Source: Candidatus Aminicenantota bacterium (GTDB lineage Bacteria > Acidobacteriota > Aminicenantia > UBA2199). Taken from it: 6,744 nt of DNA. The stretch is taken from contig CP070627.1 in assembly GCA_020355945.1 (NCBI GenBank), positions 1,687,977 through 1,694,720 on the forward strand. The letters are read 5' to 3'. Made by a program: the position numbers and the translations under genes. Under the pieces are notes generated by a model, which saw only the letters and a list, made by a program, of their open reading frames with translations, made no database searches and was not told where the DNA came from. The stretch's first letter is position 1. Every line of letters starts with the position of its first letter. This document shows positions 1 through 6,282 of this stretch, one piece after another.

Positions 1-66
1 TTTTTTTTTTTTTTTTTTTGGGGGGGGGTTTTGGGGGGTTTTTTTTTTAAAAACCCCCCCCCCCCC
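1..66. other. Homopolymer-block contig end (probable artefact)
   Basis: The first 66 bases contain only seven homopolymer blocks: T19, G9, T4, G6, T10, A5, C13. The G6-T10-A5-C13 part can fold back on itself (G with C, T with A). Such a pattern is not coding and does not resemble a known repeat family. Ordinary complex sequence starts at base 67, so this is most simply an assembly or sequencing artefact at a contig end. A real low-complexity tract cannot be excluded from sequence alone. Confidence 0.7.
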
Positions 67-95
67 GAGTTCCGGAGGCACAGGAAAGAAAAATG

Positions 96-104
96 TGGTA
101 TAAT
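96..104 (+). promoter_or_regulatory. Extended -10 promoter element for the DUF362 operon
   Basis: A perfect TATAAT (99-104) is preceded by TG one base upstream (96-97), giving an extended -10 element. Transcription would start near 111, about 24 bases before the DUF362 ATG. No good -35 hexamer is seen around 76-82; extended -10 promoters can work without one, and the sequence further upstream may be corrupted by the homopolymer blocks. Confidence 0.5.
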
Positions 105-122
105 AAGGGAAGGAATTTAGAA

Positions 123-128
123 AGAGGA
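123..128 (+). promoter_or_regulatory. Ribosome binding site of the DUF362 gene
   Basis: AGAGGA lies six bases before the ATG at 135, a good Shine-Dalgarno match and spacing. It supports that ATG as the true start. Confidence 0.7.
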
Positions 129-134
129 TAAAAT

Positions 135-1229
135 ATGGCAAAAGCAGTGGTTGCGATGTTACGAACGACGCCTGAGACAGTGATAGAAGATTACCAAAAA
201 TTATGTGAATGGGCTGGAATCGATAAAGCATTGGACGCTTCGGCAAAAACCATTTTAAAAGATAATATCACCTGGCACAATGTATTTCCCGGTGTCAATA
301 CCACGCCCTGGCAGTTGGAAGGCACTGTTTTGGGTCTAAAAAACGCCGGTTTTGACGACCTGACAGCCGTGCATAACCATACCGTGGTAACCCTTCCTGA
401 AAAAGGCGAAGAAGACCTGAAATTTAAACCTATCTATGAAAAATTTAACATCCCGGTCCTGTTTAATTTTAAAGATGAAGACATGAAATGGGTGGAATAT
501 GAACCCGGATTTAAAACCCTGGCGCTTCATAAGATATTCCCCCGGGGCATACGCATACCCGATTATTTTATGGGGAAAAATATCGTGCACATGCCCACGG
601 TGAAAACCCATTCTTATACGACCTATACCGGAGCGTTAAAGAATGCCTTTGGTGGTTTGTTGAATTATCGGCGTCATTATACTCATACGTGGATTCATGA
701 GACCCTGGTGGACTTGTTAGCCATTGGCAAGGAGATTCACCCGGGTATGTTCGCCACCATGGACGGCACCACAGCGGGTTCCGGTTCCGGGCCCCGTACC
801 GTGATTCCACATGATAAACATATCATCCTGGCGGCAAAAGACCAGGTGGCCATTGATGCCGTGGCAGCAAGATTAATGGGGTTTAATTGGCAAAAACTTC
901 CTTGTATTGCTCTTTCCCATGAACGCGGCCTGGGTATTGGCGACCCGGGGGAAATTGAAATTGTCGGAGACACCCAGGCCGCGAATGAAAATTGGAATTT
1001 TAACGTGGGGGTCAACCTGGCTACCGGCGTAGGCCGCATCTTTTGGCACGATACCCCACTGAAGTATGTCCAAAAACTCTTTTTCCATACACCATTGGTT
1101 AACATTTTTATTTTTGCCTCGGAATTGTATCATGATAAAATCTGGTACAATACCAAAGGAAAAAAACGGGTAAAAAAATGGCAAAATGAATCCCCCTGGG
1201 GAAAATTGTTTGCCTCTTATGAAAAATGA
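135..1229 (+). CDS. DUF362 domain-containing protein
   Basis: This complete 364-residue protein belongs to the DUF362 family, whose biochemical role is unsettled; many members carry or sit beside iron-sulfur ferredoxin domains. Family hallmarks seen here are the MPTVKTH segment (153-159) followed by TGALKN (165-170), the DGTTAGSGSGPR loop (210-221), a DQVAIDAVAARLMG helix (236-249) and GLGIGD (265-270). There is no ferredoxin CxxCxxCxxxC motif and no signal peptide, so it is a ferredoxin-less, probably cytoplasmic form. The C-terminal 50 residues are hydrophobic (about 310-333) and then strongly basic (342-348), which could let it touch a membrane. Its stop overlaps the start of the LptC/LptA-like gene by ATGA, so the two are co-transcribed and probably translationally coupled. 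A role in envelope biogenesis is inferred only from this linkage. The ATG at 135 is supported by AGAGGA six bases upstream. Confidence 0.85.
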   Translation: MAKAVVAMLRTTPETVIEDYQKLCEWAGIDKALDASAKTILKDNITWHNVFPGVNTTPWQLEGTVLGLKNAGFDDLTAVHNHTVVTLPEKGEEDLKFKPIYEKFNIPVLFNFKDEDMKWVEYEPGFKTLALHKIFPRGIRIPDYFMGKNIVHMPTVKTHSYTTYTGALKNAFGGLLNYRRHYTHTWIHETLVDLLAIGKEIHPGMFATMDGTTAGSGSGPRTVIPHDKHIILAAKDQVAIDAVAARLMGFNWQKLPCIALSHERGLGIGDPGEIEIVGDTQAANENWNFNVGVNLATGVGRIFWHDTPLKYVQKLFFHTPLVNIFIFASELYHDKIWYNTKGKKRVKKWQNESPWGKLFASYEK

Positions 1230-3079
1230 AATCTAAAAGAGTACTTAAAATTTTCCTGGTTGTCTTCCTGGCGGCCACACTGGTTTATATTTTTTCAGGC
1301 ATAAAAGGCAAAAATCAACCCGATTTCAGCGCTGAATTAAGTGCGGATGGGGAAGGAATGCAATTGACCTGTTGGGCCATGGATAAAGTAAAAAAAGGAC
1401 TGAGAAAAGCCCTGGTAATCAAATGCAGCGAATCTATCAAGGAATCCGAAGATAAAATCGTAATGAAAAATATTGAAGGTAACATATTTAAAAAAGGACA
1501 CATGAATAAAGATATAAAAGTGTTTGGGGACCAGGGGTTTGTTGAAAACAATTATCATAGTTTTTTCGTTGAAAAAAATGCCCGGCTGGTTTCGGAAGAT
1601 TTTATCATCACCAGTCAACATTTTACCCTGGAAGACCAGGTAGAACTGCATTCAGCCTCAAAAGTCTACTATCAAACCGAATCCCTAAAGGGAACCGCAT
1701 TAGGTGGGATGGGATTGTATTTAAACGTGAATACCTTGAAATTTTACGATACCAAAGGTACCTATAAACACAATAACCAGGTATTTGATTATCAAACCAA
1801 AGTATGGTGGCTTATTGAAAAAGAAAAAGTGATGGTCCTGGAAAAGGAGGCCATCATTAAAGATGAAAAATCCATCTTAAGAAGTGATTGGTTAACCCTT
1901 CGGTTTTCAGATGATTTCAAACAGTTGCAGGAGGCGTCAGCGCAAAAGAACAGTTACCTCTATGCGGAAGACAAAGAGAAAAATGAAATAAAAGAAATTA
2001 AAGCAAAAAATATAACCAGCCTCTATGATACCGAGGGTCATTTGACCCACATCAAGACGATAAAAAACTCGGAAATACTCGTGGAAAGCGAAACCCATCG
2101 TACATTGATTGCCGCAGATATCGTGGAGATGAGTTTTGATGGCCCTTCCGGGAAAGCAAAAGACTTGAAAATCCCACTGCGGGGAATAATAGAAAATACC
2201 GGTAAAACTCGGTTTAAAGTGATTGCCGATACCATTTTCGTCCAATACAACAAAGCAGGAGAAATCCGCCGCTGCGAAGCCGAAGGTGAGGTTGAATTTA
2301 TCGTTGAAGACTACAAAGGGGTCTCGGATAAAATAGTTTACAATATTGAACGGGATTCCATTGACCTGGAGGGAGAACCTTCACAAATAGAGAATAAAAA
2401 CAATACGTTTACATCTTCCGAATTCAAAGGGGATGTGGAAAAGAAAATATTATCGTCAAATGCCGGTGTAAAATCTCTTATCTTTGTGGAAAAAGAAAAC
2501 GCATTATTTTCTACTGAGTCGATCTATATTAATTCGGGAAAATTTACTATATTTGAGAAAGAAAGGAAATTTAAGTATGAACGGCAGGTTAATTTGAATC
2601 AAAAGGCTACTTTATTAAGCGCCAACAGCCTGGAAATCGGGGAAGATGGCGCTGTATCCGGCGAAGGCCGCGTCTCGTTGTCTTTCAAAACCGAGGATAA
2701 GGAAGTGGACATAAAAGGAGATCGATTGACCTTTGACCCGGAAAAGAAGCGAATCGAGATTATTGATAATGCGGTAATAAAAAATGATGAAAATATTTTG
2801 CGGGCAGCCCGTTTTGAAGTCCAATTTAATGATAAAAACGAAATTGACTATATCAATGGAGAAGAGGATATTTATTTTACTAAAGAGGATTTATCCGGGA
2901 CGTCGCGTCGAGTACAATGGTTTTTCAACCAGGAAGTTTTGATTTTGAAAGGTTCTCCCCAGGTGGTCAATCGAAGCGGGCACAAGACGTTGGGAAAAGA
3001 GTTAAAGATCAATTTGCAAAACAATAAAATTACGATTCTCTCTGATGAGTCCGAGCGCACCGAGACGATCATTCGCTAG
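1226..3079 (+). CDS. LptC/LptA (OstA)-like LPS transport protein, membrane anchored
   Basis: This 617-residue protein starts with a short basic end and one transmembrane helix (about 7-25), with the rest predicted periplasmic. The remainder is almost all beta-strand-like, with repeated short strands of the kind found in LptC (DUF1239) and LptA/OstA beta-jellyroll proteins. The LptC-like part appears to cover roughly residues 30-240, and OstA-like repeats follow (about 290-420 and 460-600, with phrases such as IKGDRLTFDPEKKRIEI at 497-513). Known LptC and LptA are each about 190 residues and form the periplasmic bridge carrying lipopolysaccharide from the inner-membrane LptBFG transporter to LptD. 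This protein is about three times longer, so it may combine anchor and bridge in one chain (inference). No lptB follows; two opposite-strand tRNA genes do. It starts inside the DUF362 stop (ATGA) with only a weak Shine-Dalgarno, which fits translational coupling. The domain limits were judged by eye; the family call is good but a specific gene name is not safe. Confidence 0.75.
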   Translation: MKSKRVLKIFLVVFLAATLVYIFSGIKGKNQPDFSAELSADGEGMQLTCWAMDKVKKGLRKALVIKCSESIKESEDKIVMKNIEGNIFKKGHMNKDIKVFGDQGFVENNYHSFFVEKNARLVSEDFIITSQHFTLEDQVELHSASKVYYQTESLKGTALGGMGLYLNVNTLKFYDTKGTYKHNNQVFDYQTKVWWLIEKEKVMVLEKEAIIKDEKSILRSDWLTLRFSDDFKQLQEASAQKNSYLYAEDKEKNEIKEIKAKNITSLYDTEGHLTHIKTIKNSEILVESETHRTLIAADIVEMSFDGPSGKAKDLKIPLRGIIENTGKTRFKVIADTIFVQYNKAGEIRRCEAEGEVEFIVEDYKGVSDKIVYNIERDSIDLEGEPSQIENKNNTFTSSEFKGDVEKKILSSNAGVKSLIFVEKENALFSTESIYINSGKFTIFEKERKFKYERQVNLNQKATLLSANSLEIGEDGAVSGEGRVSLSFKTEDKEVDIKGDRLTFDPEKKRIEIIDNAVIKNDENILRAARFEVQFNDKNEIDYINGEEDIYFTKEDLSGTSRRVQWFFNQEVLILKGSPQVVNRSGHKTLGKELKINLQNNKITILSDESERTETIIR

Positions 3080-3088
3080 TAAAAGAAA

Positions 3089-3163
3089 TGGTAGCGCTAC
3101 GGGGAATCGAACCCCGGTTTGAGGACTGAGAATCCTCCGTCCTAACCCCTAGACGATAGCGCC
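3089..3163 (-). tRNA. tRNA-Glu (anticodon CTC)
   Basis: A full 75-base cloverleaf, including encoded CCA, reads on the minus strand. The acceptor is GGCGCTA with TAGCGCT, the D arm GTC/GAC, the anticodon stem GAGGA/TCCTC with loop TTCTCAG, and the T arm CGGGG/CCCCG with loop TTCGATT. The anticodon CTC (plus-strand 3128-3130) reads GAG, glutamate. The variable loop is four bases and the discriminator is A. The first acceptor pair is G1-U72 rather than the usual G1-C72. It is the second gene of a tRNA operon and ends nine bases from the stop of the convergent LptC/LptA-like gene. Confidence 0.95.
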
Positions 3164-3191
3164 ACACGCCGCAGCGGGTATAAATAAGAAA

Positions 3192-3265
3192 TGGCTGGGA
3201 AGCAGGGATTCGAACCCCAATTCTATGATCCAGAGTCATATGTCCTGCCGTTAGACGACTTCCCA
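3192..3265 (-). tRNA. tRNA-Gln (anticodon CTG)
   Basis: A full 74-base cloverleaf, including encoded CCA, reads on the minus strand. The acceptor TGGGAAG/CTTCCCA is perfectly paired and has the U1-A72 pair typical of bacterial tRNA-Gln. The anticodon stem is TATGA/TCATA with loop CTCTGGA, giving anticodon CTG (plus-strand 3231-3233), which reads CAG. The T stem TGGGG/CCCTG contains two G-U pairs. The discriminator is G. It is the first gene after the consensus promoter and is separated from tRNA-Glu by 28 bases, so both are probably cut from one transcript. Confidence 0.95.
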
Positions 3266-3281
3266 GCACATAGTAAAGTAA

Positions 3282-3309
3282 ATTATACCAATATTTCTCC
3301 TCTTGTCAA
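3282..3309 (-). promoter_or_regulatory. Consensus sigma70 promoter of the tRNA-Gln/tRNA-Glu operon
   Basis: On the minus strand TTGACA (3304-3309) and TATAAT (3282-3287) are both exact consensus hexamers, separated by 16 bases. The expected start is near 3275, about ten bases before the 5' end of tRNA-Gln, leaving a very short leader. An exact promoter of this kind fits a strongly expressed stable-RNA operon. No G/C-rich discriminator typical of stringent control is seen just after the -10; the bases there are TTACTTTACTA. Confidence 0.8.
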
Positions 3310-3341
3310 GACCTGGTAACATTAACAGTAATTCTAATTTT

Positions 3342-3361
3342 AGCCGCGAAGTTGCTCCTAC
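3342..3361 (-). repeat. Possible REP-like repeat fragment
   Basis: The minus strand reads GTAGGAGCAACTTCGCGGCT, which resembles the GTAGGAGC-type heads of repetitive extragenic palindromes found in many bacteria. Only a weak partial hairpin can form (AGC with GCT). It lies in a 117-base spacer between the solenoid/zinc ribbon gene and the tRNA promoter, inside a 6-bp inverted repeat (CCTGGT 3312-3317 and ACCAGG 3370-3375). With a single copy in the window the repeat call is tentative. Confidence 0.3.
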
Positions 3362-3382
3362 ATTTGCTCACCAGGCCTGCTT

Positions 3383-4696
3383 TTATGAGGATGGTTTCTT
3401 GAAAGGCTTGGTATCATTATCTGTAGATGTATCTTCCCTGGTATCCGTCCCCGGTTTTCTCGACTCCTTAAGAATTCTTTGACAGGCAGGACATCTCTTC
3501 CAATGTGGTTTTATCTTTTGTCCGCATTTACACATCCCCAGGTCTAAGACATTGCCGCACCCGGGGCAAATTTCCCAATCAGGCTCCACGATTTCACCGC
3601 AGGTGGGACATTTATATATCTCTAGCCCAGGTATTATTGTCCCTTCTTTTTTTCTTTCTTTGGGTTCTTCTATTGTTTCCATATCTTCAACATCAAGGGT
3701 GGAAGCAGCTTTGGCTTTTTCTTTTTCTTCAATGGCCTTTTGGTATAATTCAGCGGCGATTTCCTTTTGGGAATCCATTAAAGCGATTTCCGCCGCTTTT
3801 TCGTATTCTTTTTTTTCCCTGTAGTAAATAATATACTGGTTTAAACAATATTGAATTTTTTTGTTTCTAATTTCACGCTCTCGATCACTGTAATTTTTTG
3901 TTGCCACTTTCCCATAAAATTTAAAAAACAATTTTAGCGATAATCTCGGTTCCCCGATTTTTAACAAATCATAAGAAATATTGAAGGGGTCAAAATCTCC
4001 CAGTATTTCCACTAATTGGGGTAAAAAATTCCATTCTTTTGCTAGTTTAAGATTAGGGATGTAATTCCGATAGGGATTAGCAGCAGTTTCCGGGAGTGAA
4101 TCTCCAATACGTACTTCGGTAAGAGTGAGTTCCTTCATGCATTGGGCAGCCTCAGCATATAATTCTGCTTTGGAATAGCATTCGGCAGCGTATCTCAGCC
4201 ATACTTCATTTGTTATTGTTTTGACATCTTTTTTTCTATTCACCAATTCAAATCCTTCATTGTACAATTCAGCAGCGCTCTTATATTCTAAAATTTGTTT
4301 GAGCTTATTGGCTAAAATAACGATTAACGGGATATTTTTCTCATTTAAGGTTTCAACATGTTTGACATATCTTACAAATCGACGGACTTGCCGGTTTTGT
4401 TTCAACCAATCTTCAATGGAAATTGTATTTTCATTATCCACCTCAAACATCTCCCAGGATTCATCTTTATTGAAACAGTTTTCAATTGCCCTCCTGGCCA
4501 GGTCGATTTCTTTTTTTTGGATATATAAGTTTGCCGCTTCATGCCACATTTCATTTTTTTCTAAGATTTTTCCTGCTTTGATATGGTCGCCTAGTTTGAG
4601 ATATTCTTTATATGCTTCATAAAATTCTTCATTATTCTCATAATACTCTGCTAATTTATTGCCTGTCAACAGTAATTTTTTTATTTTCTTTATCAT
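3383..4696 (-). CDS. TPR-like solenoid protein with C-terminal double zinc ribbon
   Basis: This 437-residue cytoplasmic-looking protein has no signal peptide or membrane segment. Residues 1-330 are almost entirely helical, with TPR/clathrin-repeat-like helix pairs such as EAYKEYLKLGDHIKAGKIL, EMWHEAANLYIQK, KSAAELYNEGFEL, AELYAEAAQCMKEL and YEKAAEIALMDSQKEIAAEL. A charged linker (331-360) leads to two zinc ribbons: CPTC (363/366) with CPGC (377/380), then CKC (389/391) with CPAC (402/405). The tail (410-437) is rich in K, S, T and D and is probably disordered. Solenoids usually hold protein partners, and double zinc ribbons of this type often bind proteins or nucleic acids; no enzyme activity is visible. 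It is monocistronic, with its own strong promoter and a leader of about 120 nt. The ATG at 4696 has AGGGA five bases upstream, and no closer in-frame alternative looks better. It is notably AT-rich compared with the NhaC operon upstream. The specific function is unknown. Confidence 0.8.
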   Translation of the reverse strand: MIKKIKKLLLTGNKLAEYYENNEEFYEAYKEYLKLGDHIKAGKILEKNEMWHEAANLYIQKKEIDLARRAIENCFNKDESWEMFEVDNENTISIEDWLKQNRQVRRFVRYVKHVETLNEKNIPLIVILANKLKQILEYKSAAELYNEGFELVNRKKDVKTITNEVWLRYAAECYSKAELYAEAAQCMKELTLTEVRIGDSLPETAANPYRNYIPNLKLAKEWNFLPQLVEILGDFDPFNISYDLLKIGEPRLSLKLFFKFYGKVATKNYSDREREIRNKKIQYCLNQYIIYYREKKEYEKAAEIALMDSQKEIAAELYQKAIEEKEKAKAASTLDVEDMETIEEPKERKKEGTIIPGLEIYKCPTCGEIVEPDWEICPGCGNVLDLGMCKCGQKIKPHWKRCPACQRILKESRKPGTDTREDTSTDNDTKPFKKPSS

Positions 4697-4736
4697 GGTT
4701 CCCTGGTGGTTAGCTGTAAATCGTGAAATGATCCCG

Positions 4737-4765
4737 GCAGGTGTTTGACTTTCTTTTTAACCTGC
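4737..4765 (-). promoter_or_regulatory. Leader hairpin upstream of the solenoid/zinc ribbon gene
   Basis: A 6-bp inverted repeat (GCAGGT 4737-4742 with ACCTGC 4760-4765) separated by 17 bases lies in the untranslated leader between promoter and start codon. It has no following U-tract, so it is not a classical terminator. A regulatory role is only a possibility. Confidence 0.25.
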
Positions 4766-4824
4766 ACTCCCTGGACCCAAACTTCACCCAACTCTCTGAA
4801 AATTTACTTTCAATCATGGGGTAT

Positions 4825-4853
4825 ATTTTAGAAAAAAATGTGTCCTTTGTCAA
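4825..4853 (-). promoter_or_regulatory. Sigma70 promoter of the solenoid/zinc ribbon gene
   Basis: On the minus strand an exact TTGACA (4848-4853) and TAAAAT (4825-4830, five of six consensus) are separated by the ideal 17 bases. The start site would be near 4818, giving a leader of about 120 nt before the ATG at 4696. The -35 hexamer follows directly after the U-tract that may end the NhaC transcript, so the two transcription units are packed tightly. Confidence 0.7.
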
Positions 4854-4856
4854 TAG

Positions 4857-4893
4857 AAAAATAAAAAAAGTCTGCCGCTCGCCAATAATGAGC
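4857..4893 (-). terminator. Possible weak terminator after the NhaC gene
   Basis: Just after the NhaC stop the minus strand has GCTC (4890-4893) pairing with GAGC (4877-4880) around a nine-base loop. Seven bases (4870-4876) then separate the stem from a long T-rich run (TTTTTTTATTTTT, 4857-4869). The stem is only four pairs, or six with a bulge, so intrinsic termination would be inefficient. The position before the next promoter is right for a terminator. Confidence 0.4.
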
Positions 4894-4899
4894 CCGGGA

Positions 4900-6282
4900 T
4901 TAATCTTCTACCTTTTTCCAGACGGCGATGCCCGTATAGCCCCAAATGAGGGAAAAGACCGGGACGAGAAAAGCGAACCAGCAGTAAGGTAGATACTGGA
5001 CCGTGGGAATGCCCAGCATCTGGCTGCAGAACCCGCCGGCAACACCCCAGGGAACAAGCGGAGCCGAAAGGGTTCCCGAATCCTCCAGCGACCGGGTCAA
5101 CACGATGCTGTCAATCCGATGCTTTTTAAAGATAGGCAGGAACATCTGTCCCACAAGAATAAGCGAAAGGGCCTGGTTCCCTGTAAACAGGATAACAATA
5201 TAACAGGAGACCAGTACCAGGGCGATAAGAGAACCTGTTCTCTTTACCCGGCGCAGCATTCCTTTAACCAGCGCCTCCAATACCCCCGCCGCCTTTAACG
5301 ACCCGCCTAAAGCTCCAGCGATCAGTACAAGGATAATAACCTCTTCCATGGAAACCATGCCGCCGCGGCTCAGGACCTGGTCTACATTTTGGACGCCGGT
5401 TTCACTCTTACAACCAACTGTGGCAGTAACAAATACCCGGGTGAGCGAAGCCTTTTGAAAGACCACAGCCCAGAGTGCGCCAAAAACCACATGGACAAAA
5501 ATAAGCGGCATGGTGGGCATTTTTTTTAGTGCCATTATCAGCATGATGGCAATGGGTATAAAATGAATGAAATGGATGTTCCATCCTTTGTTGAGACCCT
5601 CCAGCATCCGGGGCAGTTGATTGTCCCCCATGGTGTCCGCGGTACTGCCAAAAATCCAGAAAAGAAAAAAAGTAAGCAGTGCAGCAGGGATGGTGGTATA
5701 CATCATGGAACGGATATGTTGGAAAAGATCGGCTTCACCCACAGCCGCAGCAATGTTGGTGGTGTCTGACAGGGGGGACATCTTATCACCGAAATAGGCG
5801 CCGCTGAGGATGGCCCCGGCAGTAAGCGGAGCGGGAATTCCTAATCCCGCTTGTATGCCCATTAAAGCGACGCCAACCGTACCGATGGTGCCAAAGGCGG
5901 TCCCGGTTGCCATGGATATGATGAGGCAAACCAGGAAAGCAGTAGGCAAGAAAAAGGAGGGGGAAATAATTTGCAGCCCGTAATAGATAAGACTCGGTAT
6001 AATACCGGCTTGAATCCAAACCCCTACCAACGCGCCAATGAGCAGCAGTATTAAAACCGCAATGCTAACTTTACTGACACCGGCAAAGATGTTTTCCTGG
6101 AGAGCTGCCCAGGGCTTCCGTAAATAGAAGTGAAGAACCCCCACCACACCCACTGCCAGCGTCATAGGGAGAAAAACACCCTCCAGGCCGGATTGTAACC
6201 GGATGCCTACGATGATAACCACTGCCATAACCAGGACCGTAACCAGGGCCTGTCTAAGGGTTGGATTTCTTTCTTGATTCAC
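4900..6282 (-). CDS. nhaC: NhaC-family Na+/H+ antiporter
   Basis: This 460-residue polytopic membrane protein has about 11-12 hydrophobic segments and matches the length of characterised NhaC (about 460). Family motifs are clear: TGTAFGTIGTVGVALMG (126-142), GAYFGDKMSPLSDTTN (161-176), TGNQALSLILVGQMF (367-381) and EDSGTLSAPLVPWG (400-413). NhaC proteins exchange cytoplasmic sodium for external protons; the same family includes MleN, a malate/lactate antiporter, so an organic-acid substrate is possible. The start is GTG (6280-6282), because TAA stands immediately upstream in frame; the Shine-Dalgarno is weak. It follows the ferredoxin by 53 bases on the same strand with no terminator between, so it is probably the last gene of the flavoprotein-ferredoxin operon. 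Its GC content is visibly higher than that of the downstream solenoid gene. The substrate cannot be read from the sequence. Confidence 0.9.
   Translation of the reverse strand: MNQERNPTLRQALVTVLVMAVVIIVGIRLQSGLEGVFLPMTLAVGVVGVLHFYLRKPWAALQENIFAGVSKVSIAVLILLLIGALVGVWIQAGIIPSLIYYGLQIISPSFFLPTAFLVCLIISMATGTAFGTIGTVGVALMGIQAGLGIPAPLTAGAILSGAYFGDKMSPLSDTTNIAAAVGEADLFQHIRSMMYTTIPAALLTFFLFWIFGSTADTMGDNQLPRMLEGLNKGWNIHFIHFIPIAIMLIMALKKMPTMPLIFVHVVFGALWAVVFQKASLTRVFVTATVGCKSETGVQNVDQVLSRGGMVSMEEVIILVLIAGALGGSLKAAGVLEALVKGMLRRVKRTGSLIALVLVSCYIVILFTGNQALSLILVGQMFLPIFKKHRIDSIVLTRSLEDSGTLSAPLVPWGVAGGFCSQMLGIPTVQYLPYCWFAFLVPVFSLIWGYTGIAVWKKVED

Noticed and set aside
737..1105. Minus-strand 122-codon open frame
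   Set aside because: It is antisense to the conserved DUF362 motifs and has no ribosome site or recognisable features.
3091..3100. Ten-base palindrome GTAGCGCTAC
   Set aside because: It is part of the 3' acceptor strand and T stem of tRNA-Glu rather than an operator or terminator.
3089..3265. tRNA pair as an integration site for a genomic island
   Set aside because: No integrase, no direct repeat of a tRNA 3' end and no mobile gene is present; the tRNA-Glu 3' end abuts an intact LptC/LptA-like gene.
3069..3269. Minus-strand 66-codon open frame over the tRNA pair
   Set aside because: It is explained entirely by the two tRNA cloverleafs; translated tRNA sequence commonly gives such spurious frames.
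3505..3831. Two overlapping plus-strand open frames of 108 and 90 codons
   Set aside because: Both are antisense to the zinc ribbon and linker coding region and show no domain; the cysteine pattern on the minus strand is decisive.
4221..4622. Plus-strand 133-codon open frame
   Set aside because: It lies wholly antisense to the well-supported solenoid/zinc ribbon gene, is Ser/Phe-rich as expected for the complement of Lys/Glu-rich codons, and lacks a ribosome site.
4741..4992. Plus-strand 83-codon open frame across the intergenic region
   Set aside because: It runs antisense through a strong minus-strand promoter and into the end of nhaC, and shows no protein-like composition.
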